This document shows positions 15,493 to 15,872 of a stretch of DNA of 15,872 nt, in pieces. The position numbers were made by a program, and so were the translations under genes. Location: assembly GCA_947581745.1 (NCBI GenBank), contig CANPVW010000003.1, positions 1 through 15,872 of the forward strand, in the 5' to 3' direction. The DNA is from Candidatus Benthicola azotiphorus. GTDB taxonomy: Bacteria > Gemmatimonadota > Gemmatimonadetes > Palauibacterales > Palauibacteraceae. How positions within the stretch are numbered: the stretch's first letter is position 1; every line of letters starts with the position of its first letter. The notes beneath the pieces are model-generated. The model was not told the DNA's origin. It did not search any database and worked only from the letters and a program-made list of their open reading frames with translations.

Positions 15493-15872
15493 CTATTCCC
15501 TCACCCGCTCCGGCGCCCGCTGTCTGCGTCTCCACCTCACCAGGGCTCTCGCCAGGTCCCGGGTGACGCGTGCGATATGCCTGAGATCGGACGGCCGAAC
15601 GACCAGGGCGTCGCGAAGCGTACATGCCTCCAGCACGCAGAACAAACGCAGAAACAGGATGGCCGCAATCCAGTAGGACACGGTTGCGGCGATACCGGCG
15701 CCTACAATGCCCAGCCGACCCAGCAGCATGACGTTGAGCACCACGTCGGTCACCGCAGCTGCAGTGAATATCGGCACTCCGATTTGGGGTCTTCCACTCG
15801 CGTTGGCGTAGCTCCAGGTCACGCTGACTGACGTCCAGGCCACAGTTCCCACAAGAAGCCAGCGAAAGGCTG
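15493..15872 (-). CDS. Wzx/MATE-like polysaccharide flippase, C-terminal part (5' end outside window)
   Basis: The frame stays open to the right edge of the window, and the visible 126 or so residues are the C-terminal part of a polytopic membrane protein. Three hydrophobic stretches are seen: one near the edge, then IGVPIFTAAAVTDVVLNVML, and after the short LGRLGIVGAG turn another (GIAATVSYWIAAILFLRLF). The pattern small-residue turn, NVxL, then GIVGAGIAxxxSY is a hallmark of MOP-superfamily exporters such as Wzx flippases. The tail is basic and cytoplasmic. Such proteins move undecaprenyl-diphosphate-linked repeat units across the inner membrane. The GTG at 15852 is probably internal, since coding continues upstream in frame. 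It ends six bases before the heparinase-like gene, so the two are likely co-transcribed. Confidence 0.82.
   Translation of the reverse strand, partial: AFRWLLVGTVAWTSVSVTWSYANASGRPQIGVPIFTAAAVTDVVLNVMLLGRLGIVGAGIAATVSYWIAAILFLRLFCVLEACTLRDALVVRPSDLRHIARVTRDLARALVRWRRRQRAPERVRE

Noticed and set aside
1..15872. Search for tRNA, rRNA, CRISPR, insertion sequences and attachment sites
   Set aside because: No cloverleaf, array of direct repeats, transposase frame or terminal inverted repeats were seen by eye in the window.

Overview
The window is a high-GC stretch of what looks like a Gram-negative bacterial chromosome. It is wholly occupied by a surface or extracellular polysaccharide locus. I count twelve genes and no RNA genes, mobile elements or CRISPR. 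The lipobox on the Ig-domain protein, the Wzx-type flippase and the dense 4-base gene overlaps fit a Gram-negative genome. A lipoprotein combining bacterial Ig-like domains with a lyase-like domain recalls Gemmatimonadota or related environmental phyla. That placement is an impression, not something the sequence proves.

Left half, plus strand (1-4817): five tightly packed genes. These are the 3' end of an FAD-dependent amine-oxidase-like oxidoreductase, a NodB-type polysaccharide deacetylase, a DegT/DnrJ/EryC1-type PLP aminotransferase, a Gfo/Idh/MocA NAD(P)-dependent oxidoreductase, and a membrane-anchored SGNH hydrolase. Three of the four junctions are 4-base stop/start overlaps (TTGA, GTGA, ATGA), so the group is probably one translationally coupled operon for making and modifying an amino sugar.

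Right half, minus strand (15872 down to 4846): transcription converges on the left operon, with the two 3' ends only 28 bases apart. In transcription order the genes are the C-terminal part of a Wzx/MATE-like flippase, a heparinase II/III-family protein, a very AlgD-like GDP-mannose 6-dehydrogenase, a 437-base gap, a lipoprotein with four Ig-like domains and a lyase-like jelly-roll domain set inside a split PKD-like domain, two GT39/ArnT-like polytopic glycosyltransferases that overlap by 4 bases, and a second membrane-anchored SGNH protein.

Together the genes suggest an acidic heteropolysaccharide. AlgD would supply GDP-mannuronate, and the aminotransferase/oxidoreductase pair would supply an amino sugar or cyclitol. 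The deacetylase and two SGNH proteins would adjust acyl groups. The GT39-like proteins would glycosylate lipid-linked or exported material, the flippase would export it, and the heparinase-like protein and lyase-like lipoprotein would cleave or bind the uronate polymer. The individual family calls are strong for most genes; the joint pathway is inference. The points most worth following are the nested lyase/PKD architecture of the lipoprotein, the AlgD + heparinase-fold + flippase trio without any alginate polymerase in view, and the two convergent SGNH paralogues with different nucleophile motifs (GDS and GNS).
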